A stretch of 64,000 bases of DNA, taken from assembly GCA_017442225.1 (NCBI GenBank), contig JAFSAR010000017.1, positions 1-64,000 on the forward strand. The letters run 5' to 3'. A program made the position numbers and the translations under genes. Position 1 is the stretch's first letter, and each line of letters opens with the position of its first letter. The notes under the pieces were generated by a model. The model saw only the letters and a list, made by a program, of their open reading frames with translations. It did no database searches and was not told the DNA's origin. The stretch comes from Clostridia bacterium (GTDB lineage Bacteria; Bacillota; Clostridia; Oscillospirales; Acutalibacteraceae). Of the stretch, positions 42,672 through 50,907 are shown piece after piece.

Positions 42672-43631
42672 TTATTCTTCTGTATTCGCAGAAATTTTAC
42701 CGTAAAGCGGGATATCGGTATCGCGCTTTGGTTCACGTGTGGGTGCGCTCGCTACGGTGTTTGACGGTCTGCGGTTGCCTCTGTCATTTCTGCGTCGATT
42801 ACCACCGTCGCGACGGGGCATATTGGGTGTACCGCCTTCGGGGAAGATAACAACTCGACGGTTTTTGCCCTCGCCGATTGATGCCGAACTTACGCCCTCA
42901 ATTTCCTGCACCGCGGTGTGAATAATGCGACGCTCGTACGCGCTCATAGGCTCAAGCGCACGGTTGCGGGAATTGCGTTTAACCTGTTCTGCTACGCGCT
43001 GAGCAAGTGACACAAGTGTCTGCTCGCGCTTTTCGCGGTAGTCGCCGATATTAAGAGTTACCTTGAAATATCCGCCCGAATTGTTAGCCGCAAGGGACAC
43101 GAGGTGCTGCAACGCGTCAAGTGTTTCGCCACGATGACCGATTACCACACCAAGACCTTCGCCGTCAAGAATGATAAGCGCGCTGTTTTCGCGGACGGCA
43201 GCCTTAATTTCCACGTTTTCACAACCAAGATTTTTAAGAATAGCATTAAGATACGCGATAGCCTTACCTGTAGGTGAAGCCGCGTCAATCTGTGACTGGT
43301 CAACTGCCTCTATCTCGGGCTTTTCAATCTTTTCTGTCTTTTGCTCTGCTTTTTTAGACTCTGCCTTTTCGTGTTTTGCCTTTTTATCTGCCTTTGCGTT
43401 GTTATCTGCCTTTTTAGGCTGTTTATTGCTCTTTTTGGCAGGCTTATCAGGGCGCTCTACGAAAGCTTTAACCTCTGCCTGCGCGCCGCCAAACAGACCT
43501 AATACCTTCTTTTTAGGTAGTGAAATTATTTCGATCTGTACGTCTTCTTCTATTTTTGCGCCAAGCTTTAAAATGGCGTCTTCTTTTGCTTCATCAACTG
43601 TATTACCGAAGCCGATTGCTTCCTTAATCAA
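42672..43631 (-). CDS. jag: RNA-binding protein Jag/KhpB (SpoIIIJ-associated)
   Basis: 319 residues with an N-terminal Jag_N domain (1-50), a long Lys/Ala/Glu-rich linker (about 65-118), a KH domain (about 122-200, GLGVVIGHRGETLDAL) and an R3H domain (about 205-265, with RNSRNRALEPMSAYERRIIH in part). A basic Arg/Asn-rich tail (270-319) extends past the usual family end. It binds RNA and is linked to cell division and envelope assembly. It is 18 bases after yidC in the usual order. Confidence 0.93.
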   Translation of the reverse strand: MIKEAIGFGNTVDEAKEDAILKLGAKIEEDVQIEIISLPKKKVLGLFGGAQAEVKAFVERPDKPAKKSNKQPKKADNNAKADKKAKHEKAESKKAEQKTEKIEKPEIEAVDQSQIDAASPTGKAIAYLNAILKNLGCENVEIKAAVRENSALIILDGEGLGVVIGHRGETLDALQHLVSLAANNSGGYFKVTLNIGDYREKREQTLVSLAQRVAEQVKRNSRNRALEPMSAYERRIIHTAVQEIEGVSSASIGEGKNRRVVIFPEGGTPNMPRRDGGNRRRNDRGNRRPSNTVASAPTREPKRDTDIPLYGKISANTEE

Positions 43632-43649
43632 GAAAAGGACCTCCTCAAA

Positions 43650-44693
43650 TTAGTCTTTAATCATAGAATCTGTGTTGTTAAATTTGTCAAGCTGTTTTGC
43701 TTCAAAATCACACTGCTTTAAAAGTTCTTTTGAACGCTCGCGAGCAAGCATTTTATTAGGACCGTACCAAAGCTGTACGCCTGACTGAATAAGACCGCCT
43801 ATAAGCGACGAGCATATCCAATAGAAACCAACGCCGCCCGGCAGACCGAAACCGATAAATAATGAGATGAGCGGCATAGTAAGCATCATACCCATCATAG
43901 AGGGAGCCTCGGGGTTATTGATTTTGTTTATTTTTGTTGAGATAAGGCTTGTAAGCATCTGCGCTAAAAATGCGCCTATGGGGATAAGCCATAAAAGCTG
44001 TGCTTCTTTAAAAATGTTAAATGAGAATTTAGGTGTCTTTGTAAGGTCTAAATCTTTATTTCCAAAAAGATCAAAGTTGATATGAGTCTTATTGTCATTA
44101 TCTATCTCGATAAGTTTTTCAACATCAGGCTTAATCTCAGCATAAAGATCCGGAGATAATACTTCTTCAAAAATATTGCCATCTTCTCTTAAATTACCAA
44201 TGATAGCAAGTTCTTTGTTATTAGTAGTTACTTTATCCCAACCAAGAGCATCCTTATATTCGTCATTGTATTCCTTAGCTGAGGTAATCTTGCTATAAAT
44301 ATTGTCAATATTCTTTGCATCAGCGCCTGCCATATATGTGAACGGTGACATAATAAGCCAATAAATACTCATCATGAGCGCAAGGCGAATAAGCATTGGC
44401 AAGCAACCGCCCGACATGGAAACGCCTTCTTGCTGGTAAAGCTCTTGTTGAGCCATTGCCATTTTTTGACGGTCATCGCCATATTTTTTGCGAAGCTCAT
44501 CCATTTTTGGCTTAATACGCATCTGCTGAACAGAAGACTTCTGACTCTTAATGCTAAGAGGAATTAACACAACGTTAATAAGCAATGTAAAAACTGCAAC
44601 CGCTGCGGCAAAATCATTATTGAAAATGCCTGCTAAAAAGCGCATAACGTAGCCAAGCGGTATGTTTATTATGTTAAAAAGTCCTTGAAACAT
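43650..44693 (-). CDS. yidC: Membrane protein insertase YidC/SpoIIIJ
   Basis: 347 residues with five membrane segments (about 8-30, 32-52, 98-120, 228-250, 270-315). The conserved positively charged hydrophilic groove arginine lies near TM1/TM2, with a cytoplasmic coiled hairpin (KPKMDELRKKYGDDRQKM in part). The outer loop between the second and third membrane segments is about 100 residues, longer than in B. subtilis. It inserts membrane proteins with or without SecYEG; the SpoIIIJ type is also needed for sporulation. Confidence 0.93.
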   Translation of the reverse strand: MFQGLFNIINIPLGYVMRFLAGIFNNDFAAAVAVFTLLINVVLIPLSIKSQKSSVQQMRIKPKMDELRKKYGDDRQKMAMAQQELYQQEGVSMSGGCLPMLIRLALMMSIYWLIMSPFTYMAGADAKNIDNIYSKITSAKEYNDEYKDALGWDKVTTNNKELAIIGNLREDGNIFEEVLSPDLYAEIKPDVEKLIEIDNDNKTHINFDLFGNKDLDLTKTPKFSFNIFKEAQLLWLIPIGAFLAQMLTSLISTKINKINNPEAPSMMGMMLTMPLISLFIGFGLPGGVGFYWICSSLIGGLIQSGVQLWYGPNKMLARERSKELLKQCDFEAKQLDKFNNTDSMIKD

Positions 44694-44707
44694 ACTTTTA
44701 AACCTTC

Positions 44708-44968
44708 CTATTTAATGTGTTTGTGTCTGTCTTTGCGCTCGGGAACGGGGTCATACCCACCCTTGCATAATGGATTGCACCTCAAAATTCTTCTAATACT
44801 CAGTAACAGTCCCTTAAACGCGCCGTGTACGGTGATGGCCTCTACCGCATAAGCCGAACAGCTGGGTGTAAAACGGCAACAGGGAATTTTGTGAGGTGAA
44901 ATGTGTTTTTGATAAATTCTGATAAGCCATATAAAAAATCGGCTTATGGGATTTTTTATTCTACCCAT
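44708..44968 (-). CDS. yidD: Membrane protein insertion efficiency factor YidD
   Basis: An 86-residue protein with the family signature [16 protein letters not shown] (residues 25-40) and [14 protein letters not shown] near the end, plus an amphipathic N-terminal helix ([14 protein letters not shown]). It overlaps rnpA by 13 bases and precedes yidC, the standard rnpA-yidD-yidC order. Confidence 0.94.
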   Translation of the reverse strand: MGRIKNPISRFFIWLIRIYQKHISPHKIPCCRFTPSCSAYAVEAITVHGAFKGLLLSIRRILRCNPLCKGGYDPVPERKDRHKHIK

Positions 44969-45294
44969 AGATTTTGTTGTCTCAGTTGACGCTCAAAGCT
45001 TGCGGCAACCACATTACTTTTTGTGTTTAAAATTCGAGTGCGGGCAACCACCACGCAGTCATACCCCGTGGGTATGTGAGGCGCGCAAGCGTCAAACGCT
45101 GCGGTGATAACACGTTTTGCGCGGTTGCGGCTTACAGCAGTGCCGATTTTTTTGCCCGCTGTAATGCCAAGACGCAGTTGATTTTTTTTAGCCTTACATA
45201 CATAAAGCACATAACTTGGGGCTACCATTGACACACCGCGATTGTATGCGCGGTGAAACTCCCAATTTTGTTTGAGTTTTGTATAAGCTCTCAT
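44956..45294 (-). CDS. rnpA: Ribonuclease P protein component
   Basis: 112 residues from the ATG at 45294, which follows GGTGAG; the open frame to 45351 would add an unlikely hydrophobic stretch. The RNR motif is seen as [11 protein letters not shown], preceded by [11 protein letters not shown]. It is the protein subunit of RNase P, which trims the 5' ends of tRNAs. It is placed after rpmH as in nearly all bacteria. Confidence 0.93.
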   Translation of the reverse strand: MRAYTKLKQNWEFHRAYNRGVSMVAPSYVLYVCKAKKNQLRLGITAGKKIGTAVSRNRAKRVITAAFDACAPHIPTGYDCVVVARTRILNTKSNVVAASFERQLRQQNLWVE

Positions 45295-45400
45295 AATCTC
45301 ACCAATACATAAAAGTAAAAGCCACATGGAAGTGGCTTTTTCTTCAGTCACAGCATAAAATCAGCCTTTTAAAGTCTGATTCAAGTTCAAATGCTTTGGC

Positions 45401-45535
45401 TTAGTAAGATAACTGCTTTCTTCCCTTTGCTCTACGGCGAGCCAAAACTTTACGACCGTTGGCTGTAGCCATTCTCTTAAGGAAACCATGCTCTTTTTTA
45501 CGATGTAATTTCTTAGGCTGATAAGTTCTTTTCAT
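45401..45535 (-). CDS. rpmH: 50S ribosomal protein L34
   Basis: A 44-codon gene too short for most gene callers. The product starts [18 protein letters not shown] and ends [12 protein letters not shown], the full L34 pattern. AAGGAGG lies nine bases before the ATG. It is the first gene of the rpmH-rnpA-yidD-yidC-jag cluster. Confidence 0.97.
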   Translation of the reverse strand: MKRTYQPKKLHRKKEHGFLKRMATANGRKVLARRRAKGRKQLSY

Positions 45536-45615
45536 TATTGCTAACCTCCTTGTCCGAGACATAAATATACATATATCAAAATTATGTTAGGGCGAAATAC
45601 CCCTTGTAATTATGG

Positions 45616-45644
45616 ATTATAACCCAACCAAGCCAAAAAGTCAA
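45616..45644 (-). promoter_or_regulatory. Sigma-A promoter of rpmH
   Basis: On the minus strand TTGACT (45639-45644), 17 bases, TATAAT (45616-45621), about 80 bases before the ATG. No DnaA-box cluster was seen between 45536 and 45762. Confidence 0.8.
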
Positions 45645-45682
45645 TAAAAAAGTAAGTGTTTTAACAAATTTTTATTGTACTC

Positions 45683-45711
45683 TTGATTTTCAAAAGCATA
45701 TATGATACTAT
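45683..45711 (+). promoter_or_regulatory. Candidate promoter of tRNA-Ala
   Basis: TTGATT (45683-45688), 17 bases, TACTAT (45706-45711). A better -10 hexamer (TATAAT, 45709-45714) overlaps it at a 20-base spacing. It lies about 50 bases before the tRNA. Confidence 0.5.
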
Positions 45712-45762
45712 AATCTCACAAAGACTTCTTCACTATTACCTCTTACCTATTACTTAATATTC

Positions 45763-45838
<76 letters not shown>

Positions 45839-45840
45839 AG

Positions 45841-45872
45841 AAAAAGGCGATTGCAAAAGCAATCGCCTTTTT
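45841..45872 (+). terminator. Terminator after tRNA-Ala
   Basis: AAAAAGGCGATTGC (45841-45854) pairs exactly with GCAATCGCCTTTTT (45859-45872), loop AAAA. Confidence 0.85.
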
Positions 45873-45873
45873 C

Positions 45874-46020
45874 AGTTATATTCGCGCTTCACGCGAGTTA
45901 TATTGCTACGCAGTTATATTCGGACTTCGCCCAAGTGATATTCGCTTTGCGAGTTTTGAAGGCGGATATAATCTCACTTTTATGAAATAAAAATATCTCT
46001 GTGCCGTAGGTACAATATCA
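45874..46020 (+). repeat. Array of short palindromes with a GTTATATT spacer
   Basis: GTTATATT or GTGATATT recurs at 45875, 45897, 45913 and 45935. Each copy is followed by a small palindrome (CGCGCTTCACGCG, GCTACGC, CGGACTTCGCCC, CGCTTTGCG). A non-repeated tail of similar style follows to about 46020. No gene is convincing here; the ORFs that cross it also cross the tRNA. Confidence 0.6.
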
Positions 46021-46034
46021 CTAAAACTCTACGC

Positions 46035-46059
46035 CAATCACAGAACCGTCCTCTGATTG
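46035..46059 (-). repeat. REP-like element, degenerate solo copy
   Basis: On the minus strand the core reads GAGGACGGTTCTGTGATTG and is bounded by the CAATCA/TGATTG palindrome. It matches the RAYT-associated cores at 36911, 38357 and 39191 with a few changes. Confidence 0.7.
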
Positions 46060-46091
46060 TGCCCTTGTAAAAGTCCAAATTATAGCAAGTC

Positions 46092-46120
46092 TTGACTTTT
46101 TTCGCGTTTTGATATAAAAT
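46092..46120 (+). promoter_or_regulatory. Sigma-A promoter of the cell-surface gene at 46183
   Basis: TTGACT (46092-46097), 17 bases, TAAAAT (46115-46120). The leader of about 55 bases contains a possible CTGACGAGAG/CGTCAG stem (46133-46158). Confidence 0.7.
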
Positions 46121-46182
46121 CTATACACCTTAGGCTGACGAGAGTCGAACACGTCAGACTATAAAAAGAGGTTTGTGACAAA

Positions 46183-47604
46183 ATGAAGGTTTTAAAATTT
46201 ATTAAGGACAAGCTTGTAGCTACGTTTTATGCCGTACTTGCTTTTGTAATAGAGCATAAGATTACCTCTGCTGTAATTCTGGCAGCAGTGGCTGGTGTGA
46301 CTGCGGCGGCGATTATCGTGTCAAGCGTACTATCGGCGCCTGTAGATGCAATTTTATCAAGTGTTGGTAATAATAACGACAATTCAAGTGAGTCGACAGT
46401 TTTATCTGAACCTGAGATTACAACTTCAGAGTCGGAAGAAACGGTATCGAGTGAAGAAGCACCCGTATCAAGTGAGCAACCCACCGTTTCAAGCAATCCG
46501 CAGCCCGTCGTTACTCCCTCGGTTAATACGGAATACAACTACAACTCTAATATGAGCTATGACAATAACGTATTTCTTGATGCTCTTAAATATACAGGAT
46601 ATAAGACCGACCCTGCTATGTGGGGTTCATACGGCAACTATGTTTTATGCTCACAAAAGCGCGGTCGCGGTTGGCTTTCCAATATAACATACGACGATTA
46701 TGGTCGCTCAAAGGGTTATGAAGTGAATGCAAACGGCAAGCCCGATATAGCATATTTTGAACAAAAAGGTCTTGTTTGCGCAAGTTATGTTGCGTATGTT
46801 TATTTTAACTATTTACCTAATGTTGCAGGTATTGATACATCTATGCTGCCAAAGGCAGGTGACCCCGTTCTTGCAAATGAATGGTATATTGCCGCAAAAA
46901 AATGGGTAGATTTAGGTTATTCGCGTTATATTAACTTCACCGCAAACGATGGCGGCAGTATTTATCAAGACCTTAAGATGACTCCCGAAGAAGAAATTCC
47001 AATCGGCTCGCTTATATTCCTTTGCGACTGGTACAATCGCACAAATTGGTCAACACACGTAAGCATTTATGCCGGCAAGGTTAACGGCTATCACTGGGTA
47101 ACTCATGTTGGTAATGAAAACGGCCCCGAGCTTTGCGCAATAGAGCGTATGAATCGCTTACCCCATCCACAATGGATGCTCGCGATTATTACCCCACCGT
47201 CTAATATTCGCTTTTCCGCCGCGGTTGAAGTAACGGTAAAAGACGACAGCGGCAAGCCTATGAAGGACATTGAGGTTAGCGTAAAACGCAAATCAAACGG
47301 CGTCGTAACCGAACTTGGCAAAACCGACTCGAGCGGCAAAGTAACGGGTGATGGACTTTCCTATGATGAGTATGAAATTATACAGATAGTACCTAACGGA
47401 TACACCTGTGAAAACAGTACACAGACGGTGACATTTACCACCGCAAACAACAGTCTTAACAGTGTAACCTTTGCAAATAAAAAGCAGGAAGAAAAAAAGA
47501 CTGAAAAGCCTGTCGAAAGCTCAAAAAATGAAAGCGTCACAGAAAGTGATGAAAATTCTTCAGACGTAACTACCGACAGCAGCAAAACAGAAACAGCAGA
47601 ATAA
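46183..47604 (+). CDS. Surface protein with NlpC/P60-like and CnaB/SpaA-like domains
   Basis: 473 residues: an N-terminal membrane anchor (about 25-52), a Ser/Glu/Thr/Pro-rich linker (about 60-118), a papain-fold amidase-like domain (about 125-345) with a candidate catalytic Cys in GLVCASYVAYVYF and His in NWSTHVSIYAG, then a prealbumin-like repeat (about 346-432, EVTVKDDSGKPMKDIEVSV in part) and a Glu/Lys/Ser-rich tail. It probably acts on or binds the cell wall. Catalytic activity is inferred from the Cys/His spacing only. Confidence 0.75.
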   Translation: MKVLKFIKDKLVATFYAVLAFVIEHKITSAVILAAVAGVTAAAIIVSSVLSAPVDAILSSVGNNNDNSSESTVLSEPEITTSESEETVSSEEAPVSSEQPTVSSNPQPVVTPSVNTEYNYNSNMSYDNNVFLDALKYTGYKTDPAMWGSYGNYVLCSQKRGRGWLSNITYDDYGRSKGYEVNANGKPDIAYFEQKGLVCASYVAYVYFNYLPNVAGIDTSMLPKAGDPVLANEWYIAAKKWVDLGYSRYINFTANDGGSIYQDLKMTPEEEIPIGSLIFLCDWYNRTNWSTHVSIYAGKVNGYHWVTHVGNENGPELCAIERMNRLPHPQWMLAIITPPSNIRFSAAVEVTVKDDSGKPMKDIEVSVKRKSNGVVTELGKTDSSGKVTGDGLSYDEYEIIQIVPNGYTCENSTQTVTFTTANNSLNSVTFANKKQEEKKTEKPVESSKNESVTESDENSSDVTTDSSKTETAE

Positions 47605-47614
47605 ACAGTATAAT

Positions 47615-47659
47615 AAAAGGGCACGAGATCAAGCGCTTGCAAAATCTTGTGCCCTTTTT
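47615..47659 (+). terminator. Terminator between convergent genes
   Basis: AAAAGGGCACGAGAT (47615-47629) pairs with ATCTTGTGCCCTTTT (47644-47658), one wobble pair, followed by T. It serves the surface gene and probably proC from the other side. Confidence 0.75.
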
Positions 47660-47669
47660 AATTGTGCAT

Positions 47670-48452
47670 TTATTTCCCTAATTCTTTATTCCTCTTATAT
47701 GCCGCTTTTATGCAGTCTATAACAATTTTTTCGAAATCACTGTTTCTTAAAACATTTACACCCTCTATAGTGCTGCCACCTTTTGAGCAAACTGCATCTG
47801 TAAGCTCTTGTGGAGAAAGGTCGCTCGTAAGCAACATTTCGGCAGCGCCCATCATTGTAGCGGCGGCAAACTCTATTGCCTGTGGTTCTGATAGTCCGCA
47901 CTCGGCACCGCCCTTTGCCACTGCCGATGCAAAGGTATACATAAACGCAGGTCCACACCCCGAAACACTACAGCCCGCGTCCATAAGGCTTTCATCAATC
48001 GGGTACAATTTGCCGCTATATTGCATATCGTTTACAAAATCGTTTACGATGTCGCAAGACACGCCGTTAGAGCAATAAAGAATTACTCCCTCACCAACAC
48101 TAACAGGGGTGTTTGGCATAATGCGGATAATTGGCATATTACCTGCAAGCTCTTTTATTTTTTCGGTGCTAAGCCCCGCCGCCATAGAAACGAGCGTTGG
48201 TTTTTTCTCATTTAATATATTTTTTATGTCAGCCAACATTTCAGCCATAACCTGTGGCTTTACGCCCAAGAATATTCTGTCGCATTTTCGGGCAATAGTT
48301 TGGTTATCAACCGCCGATAAACCCAGTTCGTTTGCAAGAGCAGCTGCCTTTCCGTTATCAAAATCAGCAATCATAATATCTTTTGTGCTTTTTGCCACCG
48401 CACGAATAAGCGCGCTACCCATATTTCCGCAGCCTATAAATCCGTATTTCAT
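47670..48452 (-). CDS. proC: Pyrroline-5-carboxylate reductase
   Basis: A 260-residue enzyme for the last step of proline synthesis. The N-terminal NAD(P) motif GFIGCGNMGSALIRA and the C-terminal signature with DAVCSKGGSTIEGVNVL (in part) are present. Last gene of proB-proA-proC, 4 bases after proA. Confidence 0.94.
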   Translation of the reverse strand: MKYGFIGCGNMGSALIRAVAKSTKDIMIADFDNGKAAALANELGLSAVDNQTIARKCDRIFLGVKPQVMAEMLADIKNILNEKKPTLVSMAAGLSTEKIKELAGNMPIIRIMPNTPVSVGEGVILYCSNGVSCDIVNDFVNDMQYSGKLYPIDESLMDAGCSVSGCGPAFMYTFASAVAKGGAECGLSEPQAIEFAAATMMGAAEMLLTSDLSPQELTDAVCSKGGSTIEGVNVLRNSDFEKIVIDCIKAAYKRNKELGK

Positions 48453-48456
48453 TTTA

Positions 48457-49707
48457 TCACCTTATGTGTCCATTACCATTGATTATATATTTATATGTTG
48501 TCAATTCCTCAAGTCCCATAGGTCCGCGAGCGTGAAGCTTTTGGGTAGAAATACCCATCTCACAGCCAAGACCAAACTCGCCGCCGTCGGTAAATCGGGT
48601 TGACGCATTAACATAAACAGCTGCGCTGTCAACACCATTTGTGAATTTTGCGATTTTCTTATCATCGCTTGAAATAATTGCTTCGCTGTGTCCTGTCGAA
48701 TGTGCCGAAATATGCTCTACCGCCTCATCAACACCGCTTACGCATTTAACTGCAAGTATATAATCCAAAAATTCGGTATCAAAATCATTTTCCGTAGCAA
48801 GTGTGCCGTCAATAACCGTTGCCGCGCTTTTATCAAGTCGTAATTCAACAGGTATTTGACCGCCCTGTTTTCTTTCAACTACTAACTTATTATATATAAG
48901 CGGTAATATTTTTTCTTTTATACTATCTTCAACAAGCAAAACCTCTGCCGCATTACAAACGCTGGGTCTGCTCGTTTTTGCATTGTTTACAATATTTACC
49001 GCCATATCTAAATCGGCAGTTTTTTCTACGTATATATGGCATATACCTGTACCTGTTTGAATACACGGCACGGTCGCGTTATTGATACAAGCGTTTATAA
49101 GTCCTGCGCCACCGCGTGGAATTAACATATCGACATATCCGTTTGCCTTCATAAGCGCTGTTGCGCTTTCGCGAGTAATATCGGTTACAAGATTTATTGC
49201 ATCTTCACATACATCGGCTTCACGCAAGCCCTCACGCAAGGCTGCAACAATAGCAATGCCTGAATTTATTGCCTCTTTACCGCCGCGCAGTACACAAACG
49301 TTGCCACTTTTAAGAGATAGAGCCGCAGCATCGCTTGTAACGTTAGGGCGACTTTCGTATATAATGGCAATAACACCTATTGGCACCGAAACGCGTGTAA
49401 TTTTAAGTCCGTCTTCTCGAACGTGTTCTTTTAGAGTGTGACCTACTGGGTCGGGTAATTTTGCTACATGGCGTATGCCATCCGCCATTGCCTTGACACG
49501 CGACTCGTTTAGCATAAGACGATCTATCATCACATCGCTTATTACACCGCGAGAATTTTCTACGTCAATAGCGTTAGCATTAAGAATTTTATCGGTGTTT
49601 TTTATAAGCGCATCTGCCATTTTAAAAAGAGCTTTGTTTTTTTGTTCGGTTGTAAGCTGTGCTACACTCTGTTTTGCAGCCTTAGCTGTGGTTAATAAAT
49701 TTATCAT
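48457..49707 (-). CDS. proA: Glutamate-5-semialdehyde dehydrogenase (gamma-glutamyl phosphate reductase)
   Basis: A 416-residue enzyme of the aldehyde dehydrogenase superfamily that reduces glutamyl phosphate. Visible are IYESRPNVTSDAAALSLKSGN (in part), the catalytic-cysteine region (SRPSVCNAAEVLLVE) and the C-terminal GPMGLEELTTYKY. It is three bases after proB. Confidence 0.95.
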   Translation of the reverse strand: MINLLTTAKAAKQSVAQLTTEQKNKALFKMADALIKNTDKILNANAIDVENSRGVISDVMIDRLMLNESRVKAMADGIRHVAKLPDPVGHTLKEHVREDGLKITRVSVPIGVIAIIYESRPNVTSDAAALSLKSGNVCVLRGGKEAINSGIAIVAALREGLREADVCEDAINLVTDITRESATALMKANGYVDMLIPRGGAGLINACINNATVPCIQTGTGICHIYVEKTADLDMAVNIVNNAKTSRPSVCNAAEVLLVEDSIKEKILPLIYNKLVVERKQGGQIPVELRLDKSAATVIDGTLATENDFDTEFLDYILAVKCVSGVDEAVEHISAHSTGHSEAIISSDDKKIAKFTNGVDSAAVYVNASTRFTDGGEFGLGCEMGISTQKLHARGPMGLEELTTYKYIINGNGHIR

Positions 49708-49710
49708 ATT

Positions 49711-50475
49711 TTACTTCCCTGTAAATTTTGTTCCAACAGATTTACCCTCTACAATATCATAAAGGCTTGTGGGTACTGCACCATTTGTAATAATCATATC
49801 GCAGCCGCATGCCATGCAAATTTTGGCAGCCTCAATTTTTGTAACCATACCGCCTGTGCCAAGCGCTGTACCTTTGCCACCTGCAAGTGCAACTATGCTG
49901 TCATCGATTTTATCAACATGACTTATAAGCTTTGCGTCATCGCATTTGTGTGGATCTGCGGTATAAAGACCGTCGATATCTGAAAACAAAACAAGAACAT
50001 CTGCCTTTACGCTTTCGGCTACAATTGCTGCCAACGTATCGTTATCGCCAATAACTATCTCTTCGGTAGCTACGGTATCGTTTTCATTTATAATAGGAAT
50101 AGCACCGAGTTCTAAAAGACGGTTTAAGGTATTGCTAAAGTTTTGGTGACGCTCATCGTTTTTAAGATCTGCGCCCGTCATAAGCAACTGTGCTACTGTA
50201 TGATTATATTCGGAAAAGAGTTTATCGTATGTATACATAAGCTCGCACTGACCGACTGCGGCTGCCGCCTGCTTTGTTGGTATATCGGTAGGTTTACTCT
50301 TTAGTGACAACTTACCAACACCCATACCGATAGCGCCCGACGATACCATAATAACCTCGTCGCCCGCATTCTTTATATCACTGATTACCTTGCAAATTTC
50401 TTCAACACGGCGGATATTAAGATGCCCTGTCGCGTGAGCCAATGTGCTTGTTCCAAGTTTAACAACTATACGCAT
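49711..50475 (-). CDS. proB: Glutamate 5-kinase, short form without PUA domain
   Basis: 254 residues from the ATG at 50475 (AGGAG eight bases before); the frame is open to 50526. It has the amino-acid-kinase fold with VVKLGTSTLA at the start, VSSGAIGMG, and the ATP site LFSDIDGLYTADP and GTGGMVTKIEAAKI. The C-terminal PUA domain found in the E. coli enzyme is absent, as in many Firmicutes. It starts proline synthesis. No T-box precedes it. Confidence 0.94.
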   Translation of the reverse strand: MRIVVKLGTSTLAHATGHLNIRRVEEICKVISDIKNAGDEVIMVSSGAIGMGVGKLSLKSKPTDIPTKQAAAAVGQCELMYTYDKLFSEYNHTVAQLLMTGADLKNDERHQNFSNTLNRLLELGAIPIINENDTVATEEIVIGDNDTLAAIVAESVKADVLVLFSDIDGLYTADPHKCDDAKLISHVDKIDDSIVALAGGKGTALGTGGMVTKIEAAKICMACGCDMIITNGAVPTSLYDIVEGKSVGTKFTGK

Positions 50476-50554
50476 AATATAACTCCTATAAATGATATAC
50501 ATTATATTATACATACCGCGTTTCAAAAAATAAAGACTTTTTTTAAAAAAACTC

Positions 50555-50583
50555 TTGACACCAACGCTTTACTGTGTTAAAAT
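50555..50583 (+). promoter_or_regulatory. Sigma-A promoter of the branched-chain operon (P1)
   Basis: TTGACA (50555-50560), 17 bases, TAAAAT (50578-50583), just before the first T-box. Confidence 0.85.
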
Positions 50584-50600
50584 GTGAAAAAATTTAAAAA

Positions 50601-50861
50601 AGCTATGACGAAGACGGCTTAAAATTTGCGTTTTCAGAGAACTGTCGGTTGGTGCAAGACAGCAACAAAAGTTTTAAAATGCCCATCACTTCCGAGCTGA
50701 AGGCCCGAAAAGTTTTAACTTAGTAGATACCTTCCGTGACTGCTGCGTAAAGGCATAGGAATTGTTTGATTCCGAGAGTGGTAGCCCAATGGGTTGCAAT
50801 TTGAGTGGTACCGCGAGTGTTTATTATCACCCGTCTCAAAGTTTTGAGACGGGTGTTTTTT
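50601..50861 (+). promoter_or_regulatory. T-box riboswitch 1, specifier probably ATC (Ile)
   Basis: Complete T-box leader. The base of stem I is AGCT/AGCT (50601-50604 with 50695-50698) with GAAG/CTTC (50610-50613 with 50689-50692). Then come an AGAGA bulge (50636-50640), the GGTGCAA distal loop and the antiterminator T-box GAGTGGTACCGCGAG (50803-50817). A 13-bp terminator follows (50828-50840 with 50843-50855, then six T). The triplet one base before CTTC in the specifier position is ATC (50685-50687), an Ile codon. The UGGU of the T-box fits a tRNA ending ACCA, as tRNA-Ile does. T-box identity is certain; the specifier was read by alignment with T-box 2. Confidence 0.9.
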
Positions 50862-50907
50862 GTTTTAATTTTGTGCTAAATGCACGCAGAAAAGGAGATT
50901 GATATTT

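Noticed and set aside
45536..45762. Origin of replication next to rpmH
   Set aside because: No repeated DnaA-box-like TTATCCACA motif and no dnaA gene are seen; only promoters for rpmH and tRNA-Ala.
45874..46020. CRISPR array after tRNA-Ala
   Set aside because: The repeat unit is only about 8 bases, periods vary (16-22) and the intervening sequence is palindromic rather than unique spacers. No cas genes are in the window.
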